A stretch of 14,650 nt of DNA, from NCBI GenBank assembly GCA_900552915.1, contig USBS01000039.1:1-14650 (forward strand). Reading direction: 5' to 3'. The position numbers and the translations under genes are program-made. Below, piece by piece: positions 1 through 7,070 of this stretch (position 1 is its first letter; the number at the start of each line of letters is the position of its first letter). The notes below the pieces were generated by a model. The model had not been told where the DNA came from. It worked only from the letters and a program-made list of their open reading frames with translations, and ran no database searches. Origin of the DNA: an uncultured Sutterella sp. GTDB lineage: Bacteria > Pseudomonadota > Gammaproteobacteria > Burkholderiales > Burkholderiaceae_F.

Positions 1-698
1 CTGCCTGCATTGACTACGGCGGTAAACAGGCGGGAGGAGTTTTCTTCGGAAAGTAAGGAGAGGTGCTGATGGATGCACAGGGCAAGCAGTTCGGGCAGCA
101 GTTCGCATTGCAGGACAGGAGAAGCGGGCGTGCAGGAAAGCAGCAGCTGCCACATCCGCTGTCCGTCCAGAAGCTGCATCCCCTGCTTTAAGGTGAGGAC
201 GACGCTGTTGACGGTGAGGGTGACATCCCGGTCAAGGTTCAGGCGGGTGGGTCCAAACGCTTCCAGCAGCTGTGGGAAGGCGCTGCGCGGCAGCATCAGG
301 TAGCGGTCGCAGGGGATGGAGAAGCTCTGTTCGAGGGCGGTGCGCACCCCCTGGATGCCGTGGGAGGCAAAGATGCTGCCGGCAGGCTCGGAAATTCCGT
401 CCAGTTGCAGGAGCATCTGACGGGGAAAAGCGAAGAGGAAGATTTTTCCGCGCACCGGTTGAAAGCGCATTAGGAGAAACAGCTGCGGGTCCTGCCGCTG
501 CTCGCACAACAGCAGGGTCATGCAGTCCGATTCCTCGGGCAGGTAGAAGCTGTCCTGCGAATCGGCGGAGGGCTGCACGTTTGACAAGGCAGCCGAAGGG
601 TGCGCCAGCATCAACACCGCCATCCAAAACAGCAGAAAGGCAAGGAATGCCGAGGTGAAAGCCATCAGAAAGCTGCGCAGGCGAAAGGATGAAAACAT
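1..698 (-). CDS. LCP-like (LytR-CpsA-Psr) membrane-anchored protein, N-terminal part, runs off the window
   Basis: This open frame has 232 codons from an ATG at 698-696 and continues past base 1. A perfect AAAGGAGG lies 8 bases upstream of the ATG. Residues ~8-35 form one hydrophobic segment after a basic start (MFSSFRLRSF), giving a type II membrane anchor. The rest follows the LCP layout: a strand like LLLG-x-D (here TLLLCEQR), a strand ending in FPRQ where the family has IPRDT, a segment SIPCDRYLMLPRSAFPQLL resembling the family's 'IPVDYYV..DF.GF..LV', and GMQLLDGQRMW resembling 'LNGEQAL'. LCP enzymes attach glycopolymers to peptidoglycan on the outer face of the membrane. The family Asp after PR is Gln here, so catalysis is doubtful. 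The family is typical of Firmicutes and Actinobacteria and is out of place beside a betaproteobacterial ribosomal cluster. Family assignment is by eye and moderate in confidence; the reading frame itself is well supported. Confidence 0.6.
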   Translation of the reverse strand, partial: MFSSFRLRSFLMAFTSAFLAFLLFWMAVLMLAHPSAALSNVQPSADSQDSFYLPEESDCMTLLLCEQRQDPQLFLLMRFQPVRGKIFLFAFPRQMLLQLDGISEPAGSIFASHGIQGVRTALEQSFSIPCDRYLMLPRSAFPQLLEAFGPTRLNLDRDVTLTVNSVVLTLKQGMQLLDGQRMWQLLLSCTPASPVLQCELLPELLALCIHQHLSLLSEENSSRLFTAVVNAG

Positions 699-751
699 CA
701 AAATGACCTCCTTTTGCTCGGGAGGGTGGACAAAAGGAAGGGTGTTTATAC

Positions 752-859
752 ACAAAAGCAGGACAAAGCAAAGCAGCCGCAGAGGAAAAAAGCGCTGCCA
801 AGCCTGCCGTGCGTCGTACCACACGCCGCACCAAGGCGACTGAAGCTTCGGCCGCTTAA
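752..859 (+). pseudogene. C-terminal tail of an unidentified plus-strand gene, 5' part missing
   Basis: In the frame ending with TAA at 857-859 the sequence reads a low-complexity tail rich in Ala, Lys, Arg and Thr (KAAAEEKSAAKPAVRR followed by TTRRTKATEASAA). This looks like the disordered basic tails of phasins, histone-like proteins and other betaproteobacterial proteins. A strong terminator follows 40 bases downstream, as expected behind a real gene. The frame is open back to a stop at 704-706, but there is no start codon with a ribosome binding site, and upstream of about 750 the translation no longer resembles a protein. The simplest reading is that the body of the gene was lost at a junction just upstream. 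The tail could also be chance, because it is only ~35 codons long. Confidence 0.35.
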
Positions 860-898
860 TTTCGGCAACGCTAAGCTGAACTCACAGCTACGCATCTA

Positions 899-927
899 GC
901 AAAACCGCCCGAATCGGGCGGTTTTGC
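899..927. terminator. bidirectional intrinsic terminator
   Basis: This is a perfect 14-bp inverted repeat: gcaaaaccgcccga (899-912), one base, then its complement (914-927). The GC-rich core is flanked by an A-run on the left and a T-run on the right, so it can stop transcription from either side. On the minus strand it lies 14 bases past the DUF362 stop. On the plus strand it lies 40 bases past the stop of the coding tail at 857-859. Confidence 0.9.
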
Positions 928-940
928 TTCTCTATCGGAT

Positions 941-2002
941 TCAAACCTCAATCAGCGTGTAGCGATCGCTGCCCATCTTGAGTTCTCGCATGGCGGTGAG
1001 CTGATGCATACCCACGCGAGACTCAATGCGCTCGACCAGATCGTGGTTGTGCGGCGTGGCGTACACAAGATCCACGCAGGCTTGATCGATAGCCAGAATA
1101 TCGGTCGAAGCGAGAATGCCCACATCTTCGATCGTGGGTTCGGCTGCCGCCGTTCCTGCGCAGTCGCAGTCCACTGACATGCGGTGCATTACGTTGATGT
1201 AGACAATGTGCTTGCCGAAGTGATCGATCACGGCCTTGGCCGATTCGGCCATCGTTTCCATCAGACGTTCCTTGGCAGGCCACTGATCCCAGGGCTTGTT
1301 CACGTCGTCGATCGCATGCACCTGTGCCTTGCCGATGCGGCCGTCTGCGCAGCCGATGGCAATATTTTTCATCGAACCGCCAAAACCGCCCATGGCATGC
1401 CCCTTGAAGTGCGTGAGCACAATCATGGAGTCATAGTTGACGATGTGTCCGCCCATGGACACTTCTTTGAAATGTTTGCCGCCGCGCACCGGCAAATTGA
1501 CCGTGCCCTCGGCGTCCATGATGTCCACCGGGCAGAATGTCCAACCGTTCACCTTAAGCGTTTCCAGGTGCTGCTCGGTGGTATAGCGATCCCCGACATA
1601 AAGCGTGTTGGTTTCAACGATCGCAGAGTCGGGTACGGTCGCCTGAAAAGCCTTCACCATGTCGCGCGGCAGAATGTTGGGGCCGTTCTTTTCACCTGTG
1701 TGCAGCTTTATGGCCACCTTGCCGTAGATGCCTTCGTTGATGCGGCCGTAGAGGTCAATGAGCGTCTGTGCATCGATCTTGCGCGAGAAGTAAACCTTGG
1801 CCTTGGCCCCCGGCGCATCCGCAGAAACCTTCTTGCAAGCCGCAACCGGTGCTTGTCCCATCTTTTCCGATTCGGTCATTTTTTCTCCTTCCTTTGCCGT
1901 CGCCGTCATCGGCACGGCTGCCGCCACGGCCCCGGCCGCAGCGCCCTTCAAAAGATCACGGCGCGAAAGTCCGTGATGAACACATTTGCAGATGCCGCTC
2001 AT
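941..2002 (-). CDS. Tat-exported DUF362 domain protein
   Basis: The gene encodes 353 residues, starting at an ATG with GGGAGG 6 bases upstream. The N-terminus carries a twin-arginine signal, SRRDLLK at residues 13-19, followed by an Ala-rich hydrophobic stretch and an ATA cleavage-type site near residue 36. The protein is therefore probably exported folded to the periplasm. The remainder matches DUF362, with the glycine-rich hallmark GGFGGSMKNIAIGCA at about 205-219 and the late motif GILASTDILAIDQACVDLV at 295-313. Many relatives are called 'Fe-S center proteins' and carry a ferredoxin-like 2[4Fe-4S] insert. No CxxCxxC cluster is present here. The cysteines are C5, C7, C56, C157, C218, C279, C281 and C309, with a DCDC motif at 278-281. 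The function of the family is unknown; Tat export suggests a cofactor or a folded redox role. It lies 96 bases downstream of a small gene on the same strand and ends before a strong terminator. Confidence 0.88.
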   Translation of the reverse strand: MSGICKCVHHGLSRRDLLKGAAAGAVAAAVPMTATAKEGEKMTESEKMGQAPVAACKKVSADAPGAKAKVYFSRKIDAQTLIDLYGRINEGIYGKVAIKLHTGEKNGPNILPRDMVKAFQATVPDSAIVETNTLYVGDRYTTEQHLETLKVNGWTFCPVDIMDAEGTVNLPVRGGKHFKEVSMGGHIVNYDSMIVLTHFKGHAMGGFGGSMKNIAIGCADGRIGKAQVHAIDDVNKPWDQWPAKERLMETMAESAKAVIDHFGKHIVYINVMHRMSVDCDCAGTAAAEPTIEDVGILASTDILAIDQACVDLVYATPHNHDLVERIESRVGMHQLTAMRELKMGSDRYTLIEV

Positions 2003-2098
2003 GAATAACCTCCCATCTTGAGAATCTCGATTAGACGATTATCCTCAACAGCTCATTGCTCGCTTTGCACAAAAACAGCAAATCCTGACGAAAAAATC

Positions 2099-2371
2099 TC
2101 AGGTTTTCTGCTCCTTGAAGCCGCAGCGCAACGCATCAATCAAACGTTTGTACTCGCGTTTGACCTGCTCCTCGGTGCATCCCATCAGGACGGCATCGTC
2201 GAGCACGTCCTGCAGCAATGTCTTTACCTCCTCCCAATTTTCTTCAAGCACCTTGACCTTTTCGGTGCATGCAACGGTCGAGCCGTCGGCCTTGAACCAT
2301 TTTTTTGGCGGGGCTGTCAAATCTTCCTTCGGATGCATTTCCTGACAAAACTTTTTCAACGAAAAGCGCAA
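2099..2371 (-). CDS. small conserved-looking hypothetical protein
   Basis: The gene encodes 90 residues ending in TGA (2101-2099). The longest form starts at TTG (2371-2369), with GGAG 5 bases upstream. An alternative ATG at 2338 gives 79 residues beginning MHPKEDLTAPPKKWF and has AGGA only 2 bases upstream, so the TTG is slightly favoured. The product is soluble and charged, with a Trp-containing N-terminal segment (PPKKWFKADG) and then long predicted helices (VKVLEENWEEVKTLLQDVLDDAVLMGCTEEQVKREYKRLI, written here in pieces: VLEENWEEVKTLL, QDVLDDAVLMGCTEEQ, VKREYKRLIDAL). Heptad-like hydrophobic spacing suggests a helical bundle or dimer. I do not recognise a function. The amino-acid composition, and the fact that the opposite-strand and other-frame readings look like shadows, favour a real gene. 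It points the same way as the DUF362 gene 96 bases downstream and is divergent from the acyl-CoA synthetase gene. Confidence 0.7.
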   Translation of the reverse strand: MRFSLKKFCQEMHPKEDLTAPPKKWFKADGSTVACTEKVKVLEENWEEVKTLLQDVLDDAVLMGCTEEQVKREYKRLIDALRCGFKEQKT

Positions 2372-2510
2372 TACGGCTCCGGCAGCACTGACGGCACGCT
2401 AGCTCCGCTCGCCCAACGGTTAAAATCAGACGTCTGTAAATGATAGGAAATTGCGGCGCATTCTGCCTGAGAGATTTTGTCGCACCGCCGCTTAGCAATC
2501 TCGATTCGCC
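2372..2510. promoter_or_regulatory. divergent intergenic region
   Basis: These 139 bases separate the minus-strand small gene from the plus-strand three-gene unit and must hold promoters for both unless they are read from further away. A 10-bp palindrome cagacgtctg sits at 2427-2436 inside an AT-rich stretch (2420-2450), a reasonable place for a promoter or operator. I could not identify convincing -35/-10 pairs. No clear Shine-Dalgarno sequence precedes the ATG at 2511. Confidence 0.35.
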
Positions 2511-5216
2511 ATGGATATTCAGCACAGCCTCAACTCAGCCTTTAATCCTCAAGCCGTCGCCGTCGTCGGTGCGAGCGATCGCCCGGGCAGCCGCGGCACG
2601 TTCGTCTGGAGCGGCGTCATGAACGGCAGACGCGTGCACGAGGCCTATCCCGTCAACCCCAAGTACAAATACATCGGCGTGACGTCGTGTTGGCCGTCGC
2701 TCTCCGAGGTGCCCGCCGAAATCGATCTGGCAGTGATTGCAACCCCCTCCTCGAAAGTCGAGGGGGTGTTGAAGGAATGCAAGAAGCTCGGCATTCCCAA
2801 CGTACTGATCACGCCGGGTGATGAAACGCTTACCGCCGACAGATTCTGGCGCGAGCAGATTGCGCAGCTAGCGCGCGACAGCGGCATTCGTCTCATCGGG
2901 CCCGACTCGATGGGGATCATGAGGCCGAGCATCGGCTTAAACGTAAGCTACTGGCCGCGTTTGGCACAGGCAGGAGGCATTGGATTGCTCAGCCAATCCG
3001 GCGCCGTAACAGCCACAGTGCTCGAATATGCTTCGCGCACAAACATCGGCTTTTCCACCGTCATTTCCTCTGGTCTTGAAAGCGAAGTAAAGCTTTCGGA
3101 GATGATTGATTTTCTTGTAGCCGACCCGCAAACCGAAATCATCGCACTGCACGTGGAATCGCTGCGTCATCCGCGCAGCTTCTTTTCTGCGCTCCGAAGC
3201 GCCGTACGCCGCAAACCCGTCATCGTGCTCAAAGCCGGACGCGGCCCGAATGCCCGCAGACTAGCCGCCTCAAGACTGGCCACTGCCGCATGCGACGAGG
3301 CTGTCTTTGATGCGGCGCTCGCCCGTGCCGGCGCCATCCGCTGTGATCGGCTCGAAGAATTCGTCACCACATTGGAAGTTTTCTGCACAGGCAAAAACCC
3401 GCGCGAGGGACGTCTCGCCATGCTCGGCACAGGTCTCGGCTTTGCGCTTTTGACCGCCGACGCGGCCGACGCCAACCGCGTCCCCTTCGCCAACTTCTCG
3501 GTACAGACCGAACGCGTCCTTGCGAAAATCTGCAGCAGCAAAGCTGCCGTCACAAACCCGCTTGCCATCTCCGCCGATGCCGACGCGGAGCTTTTTTCGC
3601 AAGCGCTTTCGGCCTGCCTCGAAGACGACAACGTCGACGGCGTCGTCGTAACGCTTTCCCCCACCGCCGCCAACGCCACTCCGCGCACAGCGCAGCTCCT
3701 GGCCAATGCGGCCAAGACGTCCTTTAAGCCTGTCGTCATTTGCTGGACGGCTCCCTATGCCGAAGATCTGATGCGCGACGCGTTCGGCCGCAGTGCGCTG
3801 CCCTGCATTCCGACGCCGGAACTGGCCGTACGCGCTTTTGCAAACCTGGCGCGCTACGAAAGGCTCAAGGCTCAGCACCTCACGCCGCCATCCGAATCGC
3901 TTACGGCCGGACGACCTGATCTTGAAGCCGCCCGAAGCATTGTGCGAACAGCCAAAGGCGACCAACGCTTCATTTTGTCCGAAAAGGAAACGGCCGAACT
4001 GCTGCAGGCGTTCGGCATCCGATCGCTTGCCTGCACCTTTGCCGCCAATGAAAATGAAGCGACTGCAGCCGCCCGACGTATCGGTTTTCCCGTAGCAGTC
4101 AAGATTTCCGCCGAAGGAATCGCGCACAAAACCGATACGGGCGGCGTGATTCTCAATCTGCTCAACGAGGCCGAAGTCCGCAAAGCCTTCTGCACCATTC
4201 GGGACCGTTGCGCCGTGCGCTCTCCCATGGCGCTTTTCAAAGGCGTCTTCGTGCAAAAGATGGCCCATAGCGATCGCCTGCGAGAAGTATCGATACGTGC
4301 TGCCTCCGATCCGGTTCTTGGCGTTTCGATCAGCTTTTCCGCCGGCGGCCGCACCGGGGAAATCTTCACCGAACGTACGGTGGAACTTGCGCCTCTCACC
4401 GAACCCATCGCCCGCAGCATGGTTCGGCGCCATCCTGTCTACTGCGCCTTCGGCGAGTTCCGCGGAATGCCTGCGGCAAACGAAGACGCACTCGTGCAAA
4501 CGTTGCTCAAAGTCTCGGCGCTGATGTGCGAGCTGCCCGCCGTTGCCGAATTGACCGTTAATCCCTTGGTTCTCGACGACAAGCAGGCTCTTTCGCTCGA
4601 TGCGTCCATTGCACTTTGCGCCCGGGATGTCGAGCCCGACGAACGGTACGATCACATGCTCTGGGCTCCCGCCCCGATTGCCGACGGCGAGGAGTTCACC
4701 AGCCGCGCCGGCCTCATGCGCATCCGCAGCATTCGTCCGGAAGACTTCGCCGCCGAAAAACGCCTTTTGGAACGTCTGTCTCAAAAAAGCGCCTACCTTC
4801 GATTCCACAAGGATGCCGTCGACGTCACCGACAATGAAATCATTGCCTTTACCGACATCGACCGCGAGCGTGAGGCGGCACTCGTCATTACGGATGCCGG
4901 CGCTTCGATTGAACAGCCCGAAATTCATGCTGTAGGCCGCATCACCAAGATGCCGGACTCCGATACGGCCGAATTCGGCATTGTGGTTGAAGACAAATTC
5001 CAGCGTGCAGGTTTCGGTACGATCCTGATGCAGCATCTCGAAGTGCAGGCGCGCCGCCTCGGCGCACGTCGTCTCTCGGGCTGGGTGGTCAAGGGCAACG
5101 ACGCCATGGCCGGGCTTATGAGCCGCCGCGGCTATCGCGCAGCCGACTGCCCCGAGGATCCCACGATGCTGATTTATTCGCTTGAGTTGAGCGAACCCCG
5201 AACGAACGGAAAATAA
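2511..5216 (+). CDS. Pat/PatZ-type protein: acyl-CoA synthetase-like (NDP-forming) domains fused to a GNAT acetyltransferase
   Basis: The protein has 901 residues. In order it shows a CoA-binding Rossmann domain (VAVVGASDRPGSRG, about 16-29), a succinyl-CoA-ligase-like region (LLSQSGA at 159-165), an ATP-grasp domain from about 487 (GIAHKTDTGGV around H539), and a C-terminal GNAT domain from about 736 with the acetyl-CoA pyrophosphate loop QRAGFGT at 831-837. This is the layout and length of the Pat/PatZ (Pka, YfiQ) lysine acetyltransferases, which inactivate acetyl-CoA synthetase and other enzymes. In NDP-forming acyl-CoA synthetases the phosphorylated His lies in an SHTG motif. The matching place here reads SRLA (S254-A257), so ligase activity is probably lost and the front part likely senses acyl-CoA or nucleotide. 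The ATG has no clear ribosome binding site but fits the family N-terminus (HSLNSAFNPQAVAVVGAS). It is the first gene of a unit with the crotonase and galE. The target protein is unknown. Confidence 0.9.
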   Translation: MDIQHSLNSAFNPQAVAVVGASDRPGSRGTFVWSGVMNGRRVHEAYPVNPKYKYIGVTSCWPSLSEVPAEIDLAVIATPSSKVEGVLKECKKLGIPNVLITPGDETLTADRFWREQIAQLARDSGIRLIGPDSMGIMRPSIGLNVSYWPRLAQAGGIGLLSQSGAVTATVLEYASRTNIGFSTVISSGLESEVKLSEMIDFLVADPQTEIIALHVESLRHPRSFFSALRSAVRRKPVIVLKAGRGPNARRLAASRLATAACDEAVFDAALARAGAIRCDRLEEFVTTLEVFCTGKNPREGRLAMLGTGLGFALLTADAADANRVPFANFSVQTERVLAKICSSKAAVTNPLAISADADAELFSQALSACLEDDNVDGVVVTLSPTAANATPRTAQLLANAAKTSFKPVVICWTAPYAEDLMRDAFGRSALPCIPTPELAVRAFANLARYERLKAQHLTPPSESLTAGRPDLEAARSIVRTAKGDQRFILSEKETAELLQAFGIRSLACTFAANENEATAAARRIGFPVAVKISAEGIAHKTDTGGVILNLLNEAEVRKAFCTIRDRCAVRSPMALFKGVFVQKMAHSDRLREVSIRAASDPVLGVSISFSAGGRTGEIFTERTVELAPLTEPIARSMVRRHPVYCAFGEFRGMPAANEDALVQTLLKVSALMCELPAVAELTVNPLVLDDKQALSLDASIALCARDVEPDERYDHMLWAPAPIADGEEFTSRAGLMRIRSIRPEDFAAEKRLLERLSQKSAYLRFHKDAVDVTDNEIIAFTDIDREREAALVITDAGASIEQPEIHAVGRITKMPDSDTAEFGIVVEDKFQRAGFGTILMQHLEVQARRLGARRLSGWVVKGNDAMAGLMSRRGYRAADCPEDPTMLIYSLELSEPRTNGK

Positions 5217-5237
5217 CAAAGACTTGAAGGACCCGAC

Positions 5238-5993
5238 ATGCCTTTGAATCAAGTTCTCGAACAGCGAGTTCTCACTATTGAAATTTCGCGCCCCGAAAAG
5301 CGCAATACGCTCGATGCCAAGACGCTCGATGAATTCACCGAAATATTGACCAAGGCCGACGCTGACGAATCCGTGCGCGTCGTCGTAATCACTGCCCAGC
5401 CCGGCATCTTCTGCGCAGGCGGCGACTTACAGGAACAGCTTGCCAATCCGAGCGCGGCAGCAGACACGCCTGCCGGACGCTTCATCACGGCATTGCAAAA
5501 ATTCGGCAAGCCTGTTGTTGCTTGTGTCGAAGGCCCCTGCGTGGGCTTCGGCACAACAATGCTCTACTACTGCGACCTCGTCTACGCCGGTGCAAGCAGC
5601 CTCTTTTCGCTTCCCTTCACCGCGCTCGGACTCACGCCTCGTTTCGGAGCATCGTACCTGGCAGTGGCATCCGCAGGGCTGCACAAAGCCGCCGAGAAGA
5701 TTCTTCTTTCGGAGCCCATTTCCGCTCAGGAAGCCCTGCAGATGGGATTGGTCAGCGCCGTCTTCGAAGACGACGTCGTGCGAGCGCAAACACTGGCTCG
5801 CGCACAGCGTCTCGCTAAGCTCTCGCCCGCTGCCGTACAGGCTAGCAAGAAGCTGCTGCGCAGCGCTCTAGACAAGCACATCGAGACTGTTCGCGAGCAG
5901 GAAGCCGTTGCATTTGAAGCCGCCGCCGCAACAGACGCGGCCAAAGAAGCCTGTGCCGCCTTCCTTGAAGGCCGTAAACCCAATTTGGATTAA
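5238..5993 (+). CDS. crotonase-fold enoyl-CoA hydratase/isomerase family protein
   Basis: The protein has 251 residues, and AAGGA lies 6 bases before the ATG. The gene begins 21 bases after the stop of the acetyltransferase gene, so the two are probably co-transcribed. Family hallmarks are visible: RPEKRNTLD near the start, the first oxyanion-hole strand FCAGGDL (A60-L64), the second oxyanion segment CVGFGTTM (G103-G105), and the C-terminal AKLSPAAVQASKKLL helix. Enoyl-CoA hydratases use two Glu residues. The first position here is in GFGTTM and lacks Glu. The second, in the 'PE' of hydratases, reads LPF. In enoyl-CoA isomerases a Glu or Asp follows 'LGL.P', but here the residue is Arg135 (LGLTPRFGAS). 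The substrate and even the reaction are therefore uncertain: the protein may be an isomerase-like enzyme with a moved acid/base, or a CoA-thioester binder. No further fatty-acid oxidation genes are in view. Confidence 0.88.
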   Translation: MPLNQVLEQRVLTIEISRPEKRNTLDAKTLDEFTEILTKADADESVRVVVITAQPGIFCAGGDLQEQLANPSAAADTPAGRFITALQKFGKPVVACVEGPCVGFGTTMLYYCDLVYAGASSLFSLPFTALGLTPRFGASYLAVASAGLHKAAEKILLSEPISAQEALQMGLVSAVFEDDVVRAQTLARAQRLAKLSPAAVQASKKLLRSALDKHIETVREQEAVAFEAAAATDAAKEACAAFLEGRKPNLD

Positions 5994-5998
5994 TCGCC

Positions 5999-7012
5999 AT
6001 GAGAGTACTGCTTACGGGGGGAACCGGCTATATCGGTTCCCACACGGCCGTTTGTCTGATTGAGTCGGGGCATGTACCCGTTCTCTATGACAACCTTTCC
6101 AACAGCAAGCCCGAAGTGGTCGATGCCATCGAGACCATCACCGGCGTGCGGCCGATTTTCATCAAAGGCGATATCCGCGACAAAAACGCCCTCATCACCG
6201 CGATGCGGGAGCATGCAATTGAAGCGGTGATTCATTTTGCGGGACTCAAGGCTGTTGGCGAATCCTGCGAAAAACCGCTTCTTTACTATGACAACAACAT
6301 CGGCGGCACGGTCGCATTGCTGCAGGCCATGCAGGAATGCGGCGTCAAAAGGCTTATTTTCTCAAGCTCTTCGACCGTCTACGGCACACCGCAGTCGCTT
6401 CCGCTCACGGAAGACATGCCCACGGGCGAGCCGACAAATCCTTACGGCCGCACGAAGCTGCACATCGAACAGATACTCTGGGATCTGAGCAGAGCGGATG
6501 CGGACTTGGCCGCCGTTTGCCTGCGCTACTTCAATCCGATCGGCGCTCACGAGTCCGGGCTGATCGGAGAAGATCCCAACGGAATCCCGAACAATCTGAT
6601 GCCTTATGTAGCGCGCGTTGCCTCCGGCAAGCTCGAATACGTGCGTGTCTTCGGCAACGACTATCCCACCCCCGACGGTACGGGCGTAAGGGACTACATC
6701 CATGTCGTGGATCTCGCGCGGGGGCACGTAGCGGCTCTTACCTACGCCGACAAGCACACGGGTTGGGAGGCGATCAATCTGGGTACCGGGCGCGGCACCA
6801 GTGTTCTGGAGGCCATTGCAGCTTTTGAGAAAGCTTGCGGCAAGACGCTTCCCTACAAGATCTTGCCGCGGCGTGCCGGCGACATTGCCGCGAACTGGTG
6901 CAGTCCCGAAAAAGCCGAAAAACTGCTTGGCTGGAAAGCGCAGTACGGAATTGAGGAGATGTGCGCTAGCGGATGGAAATTCGAGCAGATGCTCGCGCGA
7001 AAAGGTCAGTAA
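5999..7012 (+). CDS. galE: UDP-glucose 4-epimerase
   Basis: The protein has 337 residues, the usual length of bacterial GalE, which interconverts UDP-glucose and UDP-galactose using bound NAD in the cytoplasm and supplies sugar precursors for LPS and capsule. Visible elements are the NAD-binding GGTGYIGSHT (residues 7-16), YDNLSNSKPE, DIRD, HFAGLKAVGES, the SSSSTVYG segment with the catalytic Ser124, and Y149-GRT-K153, the YxxxK catalytic pair. It also has RYFNPIGAHESG and DGTGVRDYIHVVDLA, both strongly GalE-like. The start lies 5 bases after the crotonase stop. No strong Shine-Dalgarno sequence precedes it, so translation is probably coupled. It is the last gene of the plus-strand unit and is followed by a terminator. 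There is no clear metabolic link to the two genes before it. Confidence 0.96.
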   Translation: MRVLLTGGTGYIGSHTAVCLIESGHVPVLYDNLSNSKPEVVDAIETITGVRPIFIKGDIRDKNALITAMREHAIEAVIHFAGLKAVGESCEKPLLYYDNNIGGTVALLQAMQECGVKRLIFSSSSTVYGTPQSLPLTEDMPTGEPTNPYGRTKLHIEQILWDLSRADADLAAVCLRYFNPIGAHESGLIGEDPNGIPNNLMPYVARVASGKLEYVRVFGNDYPTPDGTGVRDYIHVVDLARGHVAALTYADKHTGWEAINLGTGRGTSVLEAIAAFEKACGKTLPYKILPRRAGDIAANWCSPEKAEKLLGWKAQYGIEEMCASGWKFEQMLARKGQ

Positions 7013-7027
7013 TCCTGCAGCCACAAA

Positions 7028-7070
7028 CAGCAAAACCGCCGTCGGATCACTCCTTCGGCGGTTTTTGCTG
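7028..7070. terminator. bidirectional terminator between galE and rplQ
   Basis: The arms gcaaaaccgccg (7030-7041) and cggcggtttttgc (7056-7068) form a GC-rich stem with one extra T. There is a T-run on the right for galE and, read from the other strand, a T-run for rplQ. It lies 15 bases after the galE stop and about 50 bases after the rplQ stop, so it can serve both convergent units. Confidence 0.88.

Larger units (their letters stand above)
699..940. other. boundary region between the LCP-like gene and the DUF362 gene
   Basis: This gene-poor stretch holds the leader of the LCP-like gene (about 699-750), including an AT-rich TGTGTATAAA on the minus strand that could be an extended -10. It also holds the headless coding tail (752-859) and the terminator hairpin (899-927). 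The change from Gram-positive-style signals to proteobacterial-style coding falls at about 700-770. No repeat, integrase site or insertion sequence end was seen at the change. Confidence 0.4.

Noticed and set aside
232..834. 200-codon minus-strand open frame over the left end
   Set aside because: It overlaps the LCP-like frame almost entirely, has a low-complexity Pro/Arg/Ala-rich sequence typical of a shadow frame, and lacks a ribosome binding site. The frame starting at 698 has AAAGGAGG and family-like motifs.
1184..2008. 274-codon plus-strand open frame opposite the DUF362 gene
   Set aside because: It is His/Arg-rich with no recognisable motif, and the opposite strand carries a clear DUF362 protein with signal peptide and ribosome binding site.
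2427..2436. 10-bp palindrome cagacgtctg as a specific operator
   Set aside because: It is too short to assign to a regulator, and no second copy was seen nearby. It is kept only as a remark on the divergent region.
3270..5252. 660-codon minus-strand open frame
   Set aside because: It is the mirror of the Pat-like gene in high-GC DNA. The plus strand shows ordered domains and motifs; the minus frame shows none.
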